Shown one piece after another: positions 17,514 to 25,422 of a DNA stretch of 64,000 nt; position 1 is the stretch's first letter, and each line of letters opens with the position of its first letter. Position numbers and translations under genes: made by a program. The notes under the pieces were generated by a model. That model was not told the DNA's origin. It did no database searches and saw nothing but the letters and a program-made list of their open reading frames with translations. The stretch comes from CAVSRC01 sp963781775 (GTDB lineage Bacteria > Pseudomonadota > Alphaproteobacteria > Rhizobiales > Kaistiaceae), in NCBI GenBank assembly GCA_963781775.1, contig CAWAHE010000026.1:62001-126000 (forward strand), written 5' to 3'.

Positions 17514-18590
17514 ATGGCGGACAACAGCGACAAGGAATCGAAAACCGAGGAGCCGACCGAAAAGAAGGTCGCCGACGCGATCGAAAAGGGCAACGTCCCG
17601 CGTTCGCGCGAAATGTCGATCTTCGCCTCGCTCATTGGAATTCTGATCGCCGCGGCCTTCCTGATCGGCGCGAACTCCCTCGGTCTTGCCGGCAACCTCT
17701 CGATCCTCATCGACCATCCCGGCGAGTTCCTCCTCGAGAATGGCCCCGACGCAAACCGTTTGCTGTGGGCGATCATGGGGGAGATGGCGAAATTTCTCGT
17801 TCCGATCGTCTTCATGCTGATGCTCGCCGGCCTCGCCGCGGCGTTCTTTCAGCACGCCCCGACGCTCGCGCTCGACCAGATTCGGCCCAAATGGTCGCGC
17901 GTTTCGCCGGCCGGCGGCTGGAAGCGGATCTTCAGCGGATCGGGGTTTGTGGAGTTCGCGAAGTCCCTGTTCAAGTTCGGAGCGATCGGCATCGTTAGCC
18001 TGGTCATGCTCGGCTCCGAACGGCGGGTTGTCTCCGGCGCCATGTTCCTCGATCCGAGCGCGGTGCCGGATCTGGTTTTGTCGCTCGTCATCCGGCTGGT
18101 GTCGGTGGTTTGCGTTGCTATCGCCATCATGGTGGCGGCCGATATCGTCTGGTCGCGCATCAAATGGCGGATCGACCTGCGCATGACCCGCCAGGAGCTC
18201 AAGGATGAGTACCGGCAAAGCGAGGGAGATCCGCAGGTCAAGGCGCGTCAGCGTTCGCTGGCGCGCGACCGTGCCCGCAAGCGCATGCTGGGCGCCGTGC
18301 CACGCGCCACGGTGATCATCGCCAATCCCACCCACTACGCGATCGCCCTGAAATACGACCGGGCGAAAGGCGGCGCGCCAATCGTCGTGGCCAAGGGCGC
18401 CGATCTGATCGCGCTGCGTATCCGCGAGATCGCCAGCCGCAACTCGGTGCCGATCGTGGAAGACAAGCCTCTGGCGCGCGCGATGTACGACGCCGTCGAG
18501 GTCGGACAATGGATCCCGGCGGAGTTCTATCGCGCCGTCGCCAAGATACTTCACCTGCTTTACACGAGGCTGGCCGATGCCCGCACCTGA
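17514..18590 (+). CDS. flhB: Flagellar export switch protein FlhB
   Basis: 358 residues. The N-terminus is charged (KESKTEEPTEKKVADAIEKG), four membrane segments follow, and the cytoplasmic domain contains the autocleavage site Asn-Pro-Thr-His at residues 271-274 (IIANPTHYAIALKYD). FlhB switches export from rod/hook to filament substrates after FliK measures the hook. Its last 14 bases overlap the next gene. Confidence 0.96.
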   Translation: MADNSDKESKTEEPTEKKVADAIEKGNVPRSREMSIFASLIGILIAAAFLIGANSLGLAGNLSILIDHPGEFLLENGPDANRLLWAIMGEMAKFLVPIVFMLMLAGLAAAFFQHAPTLALDQIRPKWSRVSPAGGWKRIFSGSGFVEFAKSLFKFGAIGIVSLVMLGSERRVVSGAMFLDPSAVPDLVLSLVIRLVSVVCVAIAIMVAADIVWSRIKWRIDLRMTRQELKDEYRQSEGDPQVKARQRSLARDRARKRMLGAVPRATVIIANPTHYAIALKYDRAKGGAPIVVAKGADLIALRIREIASRNSVPIVEDKPLARAMYDAVEVGQWIPAEFYRAVAKILHLLYTRLADART

Positions 18591-19026
18591 CCATCGCTAT
18601 CGTATCGCACCGCAGGCAACCGGGCCGGAACTCCTGGCTTGTGAAGTCCTGCTCGCCGACGGCCTGAAGGAGTTCCTGTCGGAACTCGTCATGGTCAATG
18701 GCGGCGTCATGGTTTCCTACATCTGCAACAACCAGCACGCCCACCTCGACGACATCATCGGCTCATCGACCGAACATCGCATCAAGCCCGGCCGCCTGTC
18801 CTACGGCAGTCAGGCCCAGGTCGACTTCGACTGGGGCGAGGCGCCGTCCGTGTCCCTGGCGATGGAGTTCCGCGACGAACGGCTGACCGCCTTCTTCCGC
18901 GTCATCTTCGGCGGCGATCACGTCGCCATCGATCTCAACGGCATCCATTTCTCCGAAGACATCGGCGACGCGCACGACAACCTGAAACTGTTCGCGGCCG
19001 CCGTCGCCGACGCGCGGATAGGCTGA
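18577..19026 (+). CDS. Conserved-looking protein of unknown function in the flagellar cluster
   Basis: 149 residues, soluble, mildly acidic, no signal peptide or membrane segment. It overlaps flhB by 14 bases, which ties its translation to the motor/export genes. Visible features are an internal MVNGGVMVSYICNNQHAHLD stretch and VDFDWGEAPSVSLAMEFRDE, suggesting a mixed alpha/beta fold. I do not recognise the family. Codon use and GC match the neighbours, so it looks like a genuine member of the operon, possibly an assembly or regulatory accessory. Confidence 0.7.
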   Translation: MPAPDHRYRIAPQATGPELLACEVLLADGLKEFLSELVMVNGGVMVSYICNNQHAHLDDIIGSSTEHRIKPGRLSYGSQAQVDFDWGEAPSVSLAMEFRDERLTAFFRVIFGGDHVAIDLNGIHFSEDIGDAHDNLKLFAAAVADARIG

Positions 19027-19052
19027 CGCGGCTTTCGGGCGACGATCGCCAG

Positions 19053-19063
19053 CTTCAGGCAAG
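19053..19063 (+). promoter_or_regulatory. Candidate flagellar control motif before flgB
   Basis: Reads CTTCAGGCAAG, preceded by CAG, about 42 bases before the flgB start. It would drive the longest plus-strand run (flgB to fliP). Confidence 0.5.
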
Positions 19064-19105
19064 GTTGCTGGCCGACTCTCCAGGCAGGAAGAGACCCTGG
19101 AGGAA

Positions 19106-19480
19106 GTGTTGCAACCGGTTTACGTGTTCAGCCTGGCAGCCCAGCACGAGCGCTGGACGACCGTTCGACAGGCGGCGATCACCGGCAACATCGCGAACGC
19201 GAACACGCCGGGCTATGTTGCCGTCGACGTCGAGCCGTTCTCCGCCGTTCTTGACGACACTGCCGGCGTGACGATGGCGCGCACCGAGCCGGGTCATCTG
19301 AACCTGACCGGCGAGGCCGGCCAGCCCGACCGGACCTGGCAAGTCAAGGAGACCGACAAGCCGGTCGCCCTCGACCAGCAGCTGATGCTGGCTGACGACA
19401 CGAATCGCGCCTTCTCGCTCGACAACGCCATCGTCCGCGCCTTCCACCGCATGATGATGACCGCCGTGAGGTCGGGCTGA
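19106..19480 (+). CDS. flgB: Flagellar proximal rod protein FlgB
   Basis: 124 residues. The start is GTG at 19106 or the adjacent TTG at 19109; the GGAGGAA sequence at 19099-19105 is very close to the GTG, so the TTG is equally likely. The rod-family helix reads RWTTVRQAAITGNIANANTP. C-terminal signature is DNAIVRAFHRMMMTAVRSG. FlgB is shorter than the rest of the rod family, as normal. The stop overlaps the flgC ATG. Confidence 0.92.
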   Translation: MLQPVYVFSLAAQHERWTTVRQAAITGNIANANTPGYVAVDVEPFSAVLDDTAGVTMARTEPGHLNLTGEAGQPDRTWQVKETDKPVALDQQLMLADDTNRAFSLDNAIVRAFHRMMMTAVRSG

Positions 19481-19899
19481 TGATCGATCCGCTGCGCGCC
19501 GCCACCAGCATCGCCGGCGCCGGGCTGGAGGCACAGTCGGTTCGCCTGCGCGTCGTCTCCGAAAACCTCGCCAATGCGCAATCGACCGCTTCCACGCCCG
19601 GGGGCGATCCATACCGGCGCAAGACCGTCGCCTTCTCCAGCGAGTTCGACCGTCTGCTCGGCGCCTCGACCGTCGACGTCAAATCGATCGGGCAGGACGA
19701 TTCGCCGTTTCAGGTCGAACACGACCCGAGCAACCCGGCCGCCGACGCCGACGGCAACGTCAAGATGCCGAACGTCAACATGCTCATTGAGATGGCCGAC
19801 ATGCGTGAGGCCAGCCGCACGTACGAGGCGAACCTGCAGATGGTCAAGCAGGCGCGATCGATGACGACGATGATTCTTGATCTCTTGAGGAATGGCTAA
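19480..19899 (+). CDS. flgC: Flagellar proximal rod protein FlgC
   Basis: 139 residues. The start reads PLRAATSIAGAGLEAQSVRL then VVSENLANAQST; the C-terminal region has KMPNVNMLIEMADMREASRT and YEANLQMVKQARSMTTMI, the FlgC signature. It overlaps flgB and abuts fliE directly. Confidence 0.94.
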   Translation: MIDPLRAATSIAGAGLEAQSVRLRVVSENLANAQSTASTPGGDPYRRKTVAFSSEFDRLLGASTVDVKSIGQDDSPFQVEHDPSNPAADADGNVKMPNVNMLIEMADMREASRTYEANLQMVKQARSMTTMILDLLRNG

Positions 19900-20199
19900 A
19901 TGATCAGCGCAATCTCAGGACTGCGGGCGGCCGGCGCCGCCACCGAAATCGCCAAGCCCGCCGCGAGCGGTGCGGTCAATGGCTCGGATTTCTCCAAGGT
20001 TCTTTCCGACATGGCGACCGGCACCGTCGACGCCCTCAAGGCCGGCGAGGCCAGCGCCATTGGCGGCATCAACGGCAGCCGCTCGGTGCAGCAGGTGGTC
20101 GACGCGATGCTGAATGCGGAGCAGGCGCTGCAAACCGCCGTTGCCGTCCGTGACAAGCTGGTCTCCGCCTATCAGGAAATCAGCCGGATGACGATCTAG
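19900..20199 (+). CDS. fliE: Hook-basal body complex protein FliE
   Basis: 99 residues. The pattern DFSKVLSDMATGTVDALKAGE, SVQQVVDAMLNAEQALQTAV and VRDKLVSAYQEISRMTI is the FliE signature. FliE links the MS ring to the proximal rod. The start codon immediately follows the flgC stop. Confidence 0.94.
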   Translation: MISAISGLRAAGAATEIAKPAASGAVNGSDFSKVLSDMATGTVDALKAGEASAIGGINGSRSVQQVVDAMLNAEQALQTAVAVRDKLVSAYQEISRMTI

Positions 20200-20211
20200 G
20201 GGAGTGAGTAG

Positions 20212-21000
20212 ATGCGCGCGTTAGCCATAGCCGCCACGGGGATGTCTGCCCAGCAGACAAACGTCGAGGTGATCGCGAACAACATCGCCAACATCAACAC
20301 GACGGCCTTCAAGCGGGCGCGTGCCGAGTTCTCCGATCTCATCTATCAGACCGACCGCGCTCAGGGCGTGCCCAACCGAGGCGGCGAAGATGTCGTGCCG
20401 GAAGGCGCCCAGATCGGCCTCGGTGTGCGCACCGTCGGCGTGCGCAATCTGCACATACAGGGACCGCTGTCGCAGACGTCGAACCCGCTCGATGTCGCCA
20501 TCAACGGCCGCGGCTGGTTCCAGATCTCCGGCCCGAGCGGCGAAACCCTCTATTCGCGCGCCGGCTCCTTCAACAAGAACGGCACCGGACAACTGGTCAC
20601 CGGCGATGGCTACCTTGTCGATCCCACCATCACCATTCCGCAGGACACGCTCGAGGTGACGATCAACGAGTTGGGCGAGGTCTATGCGCGGACCGCCAGC
20701 CAGTCGGCGCCGCAGCTGCTGGGCCAGCTCTCCCTCGTCGACTTCGCCAACGATTCCGGCCTCGAGCCGCTCGGCAACAACCTCTATCGGGAGACCGCCG
20801 CTTCCGGAACGCCGATCTCCGGCGTCGCTGGCGATCCCGGCTTTGGCAGCATCCATCAAGGCTATCTCGAACAATCCAACGTCGATCCGGTCTCGGAGAT
20901 CACCGAACTGATTTCCGCGCAGCGCGCCTACGAGATGAATTCCAAGGTGATTCAGGCGTCCGACGAAATGCTGGGTACCGTCTCCAAGGGTATCCGGTGA
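20212..21000 (+). CDS. flgG: Flagellar distal rod protein FlgG
   Basis: 262 residues, the normal FlgG size. N-terminal RALAIAATGMSAQQTNVEVI and NNIANINTTAFKRARAEF; C-terminal GYLEQSNVDPVSEITELISA and YEMNSKVIQASDEMLG. A strong GGGGAGTGA ribosome site precedes the ATG. The stop overlaps flgA by 4 bases. Confidence 0.96.
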   Translation: MRALAIAATGMSAQQTNVEVIANNIANINTTAFKRARAEFSDLIYQTDRAQGVPNRGGEDVVPEGAQIGLGVRTVGVRNLHIQGPLSQTSNPLDVAINGRGWFQISGPSGETLYSRAGSFNKNGTGQLVTGDGYLVDPTITIPQDTLEVTINELGEVYARTASQSAPQLLGQLSLVDFANDSGLEPLGNNLYRETAASGTPISGVAGDPGFGSIHQGYLEQSNVDPVSEITELISAQRAYEMNSKVIQASDEMLGTVSKGIR

Positions 21001-21476
21001 GGCGTGCCATGATGCTTCCTCGCTTCCGCCGCGTTCTCTCGGCCATTGCCTTCCTGGCGGCGGCCTTGCTTGCGCCAGCGGCGCTGGCCGAGGTCCTGCC
21101 TGTCCCGGCCGTGACCATCTATCCCGGCGACACGATCGCCAGCGACATGCTGACCGACGGCAACTTCCCCGTCGGCACCGCCGAGAAGTTTCCCGTCATC
21201 GGTGCCCAGAGCGAACTCGTCGGCAAGGTCGCACGCCGCACGCTGTTGGCAGGCCGTCTGATCGCCCGCAACACGGTCGGCGAACCGGATCTGGTCCAGA
21301 AGGGCAAGATCGTTTCGGCGATCTATGAGCAGGGACCATTGATCATCACCGCGTCGGTGCTGGCCCTCCAGTCCGGTGCGCTCAACGACGCCATACAGGT
21401 GCGCAACATCGACAGCGGCAAGGTCATTGTCGGCACGGTGGCCGCGGACGGCAGCATTCGAATCGACGGACGATGA
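20997..21476 (+). CDS. flgA: P-ring assembly chaperone FlgA
   Basis: 159 residues starting with GTG overlapping the flgG stop; an ATG at 21009 is an alternative. A Sec signal peptide is clear (LSAIAFLAAALLAPAALA, cleavage near residue 31). The mature part has the SAF-type FlgA pattern: YPGDTIASDML, RTLLAGRLIARNTVGEPDLV and GKIVSAIYEQGPLIITA. FlgA chaperones FlgI, whose gene follows with a 4-base overlap. Confidence 0.93.
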   Translation: MRRAMMLPRFRRVLSAIAFLAAALLAPAALAEVLPVPAVTIYPGDTIASDMLTDGNFPVGTAEKFPVIGAQSELVGKVARRTLLAGRLIARNTVGEPDLVQKGKIVSAIYEQGPLIITASVLALQSGALNDAIQVRNIDSGKVIVGTVAADGSIRIDGR

Positions 21477-22573
21477 AACGCATTCTTCTCGCCGTCGCGA
21501 TTGCCACCCTGTTCGTCTCGGGCGCCCAGGCGACGCGGATCAAGGATATCTCCTCGATTCACGGCGTGCGCGAGAACCAGCTCTTCGGTTACGGACTGGT
21601 GATGGGCCTGCAGGGCACCGGCGACTCGATGCGCAACTCTCCCTTCACCCAGCACGCCCTCCAGTCGATGCTCGATCGTATCGGCATCAACGTCCTCAAC
21701 GACCAGATGCGTGTGCGCAACGTCGCTGGCGTGATCGTCACCGCCAATCTGCCGGCCTTCGCCTCGTCGGGCACGCGCATCGACGTCGATATCTCGTCGA
21801 TCGGCGACGCGGTGTCGCTCAAGGGCGGCACGTTGTTGATGACCCCGCTGGCCGGCGCCGACGGCCAAGTCTATGCCGTGGCGCAAGGGCCGATATCCGG
21901 GGCCGGGTTTGTCGCCGGCGGCGTTGCGGCGAGCGTCACCGAGGGTGTGCCCACCGGCGGCCGGGTTCCCAACGGCGCGCTCGTCGAGCGCGAAGTCGCT
22001 GGTTCGTTGGACAAGTCGTCGGAACTCGTCGTTGAGCTGTTCAACCCCGATTTCGCCACGGCGACCCAGGTCGCCGATGTCGTCAACGCCTATGCGCTTG
22101 GGCGGTTCGGTCGCCCGGTGGCGCACGAGCGTGACATGCGCAGCGTCTCCCTCTCCAAGCCCAAGGATATCAGCGCGACGCGCTTCCTGGCCGAGGTTGG
22201 CGAACTCCTCGTCTATCCCGACGTGCCCGCACGTGTCGTCATCAACGAGCGCACCGGCACGGTCGTCATCGGCCAGGACGTCCAGATCTCGACGGTCGCC
22301 ATGACGCACGGCACGTTGACGGTGCGCGTGACCGAGACGCCCGTCGCCTCGCAGCCGGAGCCGTTCTCGAAAACCGGCAAGACCGTTGTGCTGCCGCGCA
22401 CCGACGTGACGGCGACCCAGCCGGACGCGCACATTGCATTTGTCGGCGGCGCCAGCCTCGACTCGCTGGTCGCCGGCCTCAATCGAATCGGCTTGAAGCC
22501 GACGGATGTCATCTCGATCCTGCAGGCAATCAAAACCGCCGGAGCCCTTCAGGCGGAGCTCGTGGTCCAGTGA
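21473..22573 (+). CDS. flgI: Flagellar P-ring protein FlgI
   Basis: 366 residues. Signal peptide KRILLAVAIATLFVSGAQA, then the hallmark RIKDISSIHGVRENQLFGYG and LVMGLQGTGDSM. The C-terminal LDSLVAGLNRIGLKPTDVIS and ILQAIKTAGALQAELVVQ are typical. It forms the periplasmic bushing in the peptidoglycan layer. Confidence 0.97.
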   Translation: MKRILLAVAIATLFVSGAQATRIKDISSIHGVRENQLFGYGLVMGLQGTGDSMRNSPFTQHALQSMLDRIGINVLNDQMRVRNVAGVIVTANLPAFASSGTRIDVDISSIGDAVSLKGGTLLMTPLAGADGQVYAVAQGPISGAGFVAGGVAASVTEGVPTGGRVPNGALVEREVAGSLDKSSELVVELFNPDFATATQVADVVNAYALGRFGRPVAHERDMRSVSLSKPKDISATRFLAEVGELLVYPDVPARVVINERTGTVVIGQDVQISTVAMTHGTLTVRVTETPVASQPEPFSKTGKTVVLPRTDVTATQPDAHIAFVGGASLDSLVAGLNRIGLKPTDVISILQAIKTAGALQAELVVQ

Positions 22574-23130
22574 GCCCGATGATGAACGCCTTACGCCTCG
22601 CCTGCCGCACTGGTCTTGCCACACTTGCCATCGCCCTGTCGGCAACGGCGACCTTTGCCGCCGAGAAACAGGCCTCCATCGCCCCGCAAGCTCCGCAGGC
22701 CGCACCCGCGGCCGAGCCGGCGCCCGGCGACAATGCGGCGCTTTACTGCAAGAACATCGCCAACGCCGCCGCCGACGCCCGCTACGCGCGCCAGGCGGAT
22801 TCCCTTGCGGCCATGACGAAGGCCCTCGACGACCGGATCGCGGCTCTCGAGGCCAAGCGCGCCGAATACGAGCAGTGGGTGAGCCGACGCCAGGACTTCC
22901 TGAGCCATGCCGATGAAAGCGTCGTCGCCATCTATTCGCAGATGCGCCCCGACGCCGCCGCGCAGCAAATCGCGGTGATGGATGAGGAAGCGGCGGCGGC
23001 GATCCTGTCGAAACTCACACCGCGCACCGCCAGCGCGATCCTCAACGAGATGGACGCCAATACCGCCGCGCACCTGACCAACGTCATGGCGGGTCTGCCT
23101 GGCGACGCGAAGAAGGCCGGTGGCGCGTGA
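22570..23130 (+). CDS. motE: MotE-like periplasmic motility protein
   Basis: 186 residues with a signal peptide ending around residue 30. A coiled-coil helix (residues about 75-110, DDRIAALEAKRAEYEQWVSR) is followed by an MgtE-N-like helical repeat (VAIYSQMRPDAAAQQIAVMD and ILSKLTPRTASAILNEMDA). In Sinorhizobium, MotE is a periplasmic chaperone that stabilises MotC; motC is present here at 30633. The gene overlaps both flgI and flgH by 4 bases. Confidence 0.85.
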   Translation: MSPMMNALRLACRTGLATLAIALSATATFAAEKQASIAPQAPQAAPAAEPAPGDNAALYCKNIANAAADARYARQADSLAAMTKALDDRIAALEAKRAEYEQWVSRRQDFLSHADESVVAIYSQMRPDAAAQQIAVMDEEAAAAILSKLTPRTASAILNEMDANTAAHLTNVMAGLPGDAKKAGGA

Positions 23131-23801
23131 TCCGCATTCTGCTCATTCTGCCGGCTTTGGCCGCCCTTGCGGCCTGCAACACCGATCAGACTGCGACAAC
23201 GGGCGGCACGCCGCCGTTGTCGGTGGTCGGCCAGGGCCTGACCGTCCAGCGCACCGCGTTGCCCGCGGCGTTTGCCGAGCCGGAAGTTCGATCGCCCAAC
23301 TCGCTGTGGGGCCATACCGATCAGGGTCTCTTCCGCGATCTTCGTGCGCGCAAGGTCGGCGACATCGTCACGGTGGCCATCGACATCAATGATCAGGCCC
23401 AGTTCGACAACGCCAGCGGCCGATCCAAGGAAGCCAAGGCCAAGGGCTCGTTCTCCCTCGATTTTGGTTTCGGCGGCTTCGGCGTATCGGATCAATCCGG
23501 CAGCGCCTCCGGCGGCCTCGACGCCAGCGGTTCGGCCAGCGCCAAGGGCGAGGGGTCGATCGGTCGTTCCGAGAAACTGCATCTGTCGATCGCGGCCGTC
23601 GTTACCGAGGTTCTGCCCGAAGGCAATCTGCTGATCAGCGGTTCGCAGGAGGCCCGCGTCAACGGCGAGGTGCGCGTGTTGACCATCGCCGGAATCGTGC
23701 GCCCGCTCGATATCGCCGCCGACAACATGATCGCCTACGACAAGATTGCCGAGGCGCGCATCTCCTACGGCGGTCGCGGCAAGCTCAGCGAGGTGCAATA
23801 G
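23127..23801 (+). CDS. flgH: Flagellar L-ring lipoprotein FlgH
   Basis: 224 residues. The N-terminus is a lipoprotein signal with lipobox LAAC (Cys about residue 17). The motifs SLWGHTDQGLFRDLRARKVG, DIVTVAIDIND and GNLLISGSQEARVNGEVRVL define FlgH, the outer-membrane ring. Its presence confirms a Gram-negative cell with an outer membrane. Confidence 0.96.
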   Translation: MIRILLILPALAALAACNTDQTATTGGTPPLSVVGQGLTVQRTALPAAFAEPEVRSPNSLWGHTDQGLFRDLRARKVGDIVTVAIDINDQAQFDNASGRSKEAKAKGSFSLDFGFGGFGVSDQSGSASGGLDASGSASAKGEGSIGRSEKLHLSIAAVVTEVLPEGNLLISGSQEARVNGEVRVLTIAGIVRPLDIAADNMIAYDKIAEARISYGGRGKLSEVQ

Positions 23802-23803
23802 CC

Positions 23804-24406
23804 GTGGCTTTGTTTGGCAAAAAGAAGCCACCGCCGGCCGCCGAATCCGACGTGGAGGACGACGACGAGATCCCCGAAGTCGGCGACGAGTTGACCGTCG
23901 AGCTCAAGAAGGCCGAGCTCGCGCCCAAGTCGTCGAAATTTTCCGGCTGGCTGGGCGTCGTCATCAGCGCTGTGGCGATCACCGCCGTCGCCGCCGGCGC
24001 CGGCATTTTTCTCGGCCAGAAGACCGCCACCGCCATCGAGACGTCCATCGCCCAGCGCGACGCCGCGGCCAAGCCGCCCGAGGATCATGCCATCTCGCTG
24101 AAATACTCCGGCGACATGGTGCTGAAGCCGCTGGACGCCATCGTCACCAACCTTGCGTCGCCTTCGGACGTGTGGATCCGGCTGGAAACGGCCATCGTCT
24201 TCAAGAACGGTGCCCTCGAAAATCCCGAGGTCACCGGCGCCGAACTCCGCCAGGACATGTTGGCCTACCTGCGGACGGTCAACCTCGCCCAACTGGAAGG
24301 GCCGAGTGCGCTTCAGCACCTGCTGGAGGATCTCAACGATCGTGTCGCATTGAGGACCGACGGCCGCGTCAATGAATTGGTTATCCAGACCCTCGTGGTT
24401 CAATAG
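23804..24406 (+). CDS. fliL: Flagellar basal body-associated protein FliL
   Basis: 200 residues starting with GTG. An acidic cytoplasmic N-terminus with KKKPPP is followed by a single membrane helix (residues about 47-70, WLGVVISAVAITAVAAGAGI) and the periplasmic FliL domain ending LLEDLNDRVALRTDGRVNEL. FliL surrounds the stator and stabilises torque generation. It sits between flgH and fliP. Confidence 0.9.
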   Translation: MALFGKKKPPPAAESDVEDDDEIPEVGDELTVELKKAELAPKSSKFSGWLGVVISAVAITAVAAGAGIFLGQKTATAIETSIAQRDAAAKPPEDHAISLKYSGDMVLKPLDAIVTNLASPSDVWIRLETAIVFKNGALENPEVTGAELRQDMLAYLRTVNLAQLEGPSALQHLLEDLNDRVALRTDGRVNELVIQTLVVQ

Positions 24407-24414
24407 AGGCACTC

Positions 24415-25236
24415 GTGCGGCTCTCATCTTTCATCGCTCTGATGCGTCTGCGGACGTGGCAATTGTTCGTCGCGGCGACGACGTTCCTGGCATCGGCGAC
24501 GATCGCCCACGCCCAGGACGGGGGCATTCTCGGCGGCCTCATCCCGGCCGACGGGGCGAGCGCGTCGGGGCGCATCGTTCAGCTTGTCATCGTGCTGACC
24601 GTGCTCTCGGTGGCGCCGGGACTGCTGATCATGGTGACCAGCTTCACCCGTTTCGTCATCGCGCTGTCGTTTCTGCGTTCGGGCCTGGGTTTGCAGAGCA
24701 CACCGGCCAACCTAGTGCTGATCAGCCTGTCGCTGTTCATGACGTTTTACGTCATGTCGCCGACGTTCGACCGCGCCTGGCAGGATGGCGTACGCCCGCT
24801 TCTCGACAACAAGATCACCGAGGACCAGGCCTACGGCAAGATTACCGAGCCTTTCCGTGCGTTCATGGTCGGCCAGGTGCGTCCTAAGGATCTCCAGTTG
24901 TTCGAGGATCTCGACGCGACCCGCAACAAGGCCAACAATCCTGCCCCTCCCGAGGCGGTGGCCCCCGCGACAGAAGCCGCACCGGCCAAGGAAGTCGATC
25001 TCAGGGTTCTGATTCCGGCATTCATGGTCTCCGAGCTGCGCCGGGCGTTCGAAATCGGCTTCCTGATCGTCCTGCCGTTTCTCATCATCGATATCGTCGT
25101 TGGCACGCTGGTCATGTCCATGGGCATGATGATGATGCCCCCCGTAGTCCTTGCCCTGCCGTTCAAGATTCTGTTCTTCATCCTCATAGATGGCTGGAAT
25201 CTGCTGGTTGGAGGGCTGATTCAGTCGTATTTCTGA
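24415..25236 (+). CDS. fliP: Flagellar export gate protein FliP
   Basis: 273 residues starting with GTG. A cleavable signal-like N-terminus is followed by four hydrophobic segments. Signature motifs are VLTVLSVAPGLLIMVTSFTR, FVIALSFLRSGLGLQ and FEIGFLIVLPFLIIDIVVGT, with MMMMPPVVLALPFKILFF. FliP is the core of the export gate. It ends the flgB-fliP run; the flagellin gene follows after a 186-base regulatory region. Confidence 0.97.
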   Translation: MRLSSFIALMRLRTWQLFVAATTFLASATIAHAQDGGILGGLIPADGASASGRIVQLVIVLTVLSVAPGLLIMVTSFTRFVIALSFLRSGLGLQSTPANLVLISLSLFMTFYVMSPTFDRAWQDGVRPLLDNKITEDQAYGKITEPFRAFMVGQVRPKDLQLFEDLDATRNKANNPAPPEAVAPATEAAPAKEVDLRVLIPAFMVSELRRAFEIGFLIVLPFLIIDIVVGTLVMSMGMMMMPPVVLALPFKILFFILIDGWNLLVGGLIQSYF

Positions 25237-25251
25237 CCGGTCGCCCGGTAA

Positions 25252-25279
25252 CAAAGTTGTAAGTTTCCCCTGCCAATAT
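25252..25279 (+). promoter_or_regulatory. Candidate sigma-28-like promoter of the flagellin gene
   Basis: CAAAGTTG, a 12-base spacer and GCCAATAT resemble the enterobacterial FliA consensus TAAAGTTT-N11-GCCGATAA with six of eight matches in each box and one extra spacer base. It would give a leader of about 135 bases. No fliA gene is present in the window and many Hyphomicrobiales lack one, so the match is suggestive only. Confidence 0.35.
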
Positions 25280-25309
25280 CGTGGGCATGGCGAGTTGGGG
25301 CCGGGGCAG

Positions 25310-25331
25310 CGCACGTGTGTATGTGCGTGCG
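25310..25331 (+). promoter_or_regulatory. First hairpin in the flagellin leader
   Basis: Arms CGCACG and CGTGCG flank a 10-base loop in the proposed 5' untranslated leader of the flagellin gene. It may be an RNA hairpin or a DNA operator. Confidence 0.3.
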
Positions 25332-25364
25332 AGGCGTGTATCCAAAGGCATGATGCCGTCCCGC

Positions 25365-25387
25365 CATACCGGTGAAAGCCCGGTATG
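25365..25387 (+). promoter_or_regulatory. Second hairpin in the flagellin leader, candidate FlbT target
   Basis: Perfect 8-base arms CATACCGG and CCGGTATG enclose the 7-base loop TGAAAGC. It ends 35 bases before the flagellin ATG, upstream of the AAAGGGA ribosome site. In Caulobacter FlbT works on the flagellin mRNA leader; flbT is present here. Confidence 0.5.
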
Positions 25388-25422
25388 ACACCGAAATTTC
25401 CGGCAACCAAAGGGACACCATC

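Noticed and set aside
16908..18554. Minus-strand open frame of 548 codons opposite fliG and flhB
   Set aside because: Antisense to two clear genes; Asp/Arg/His-rich composition without a domain.
25237..25256. Hairpin after fliP as a terminator
   Set aside because: ACCGG/CCGGT is only a 5-base stem and no T-run follows.
25398..25407. TTCCGGCAAC just before flagellin as an eighth copy of the flagellar motif
   Set aside because: It lacks the final G of GCAAG and lies 15 bases before the ATG, against the ribosome site, where it could not serve as a promoter element.
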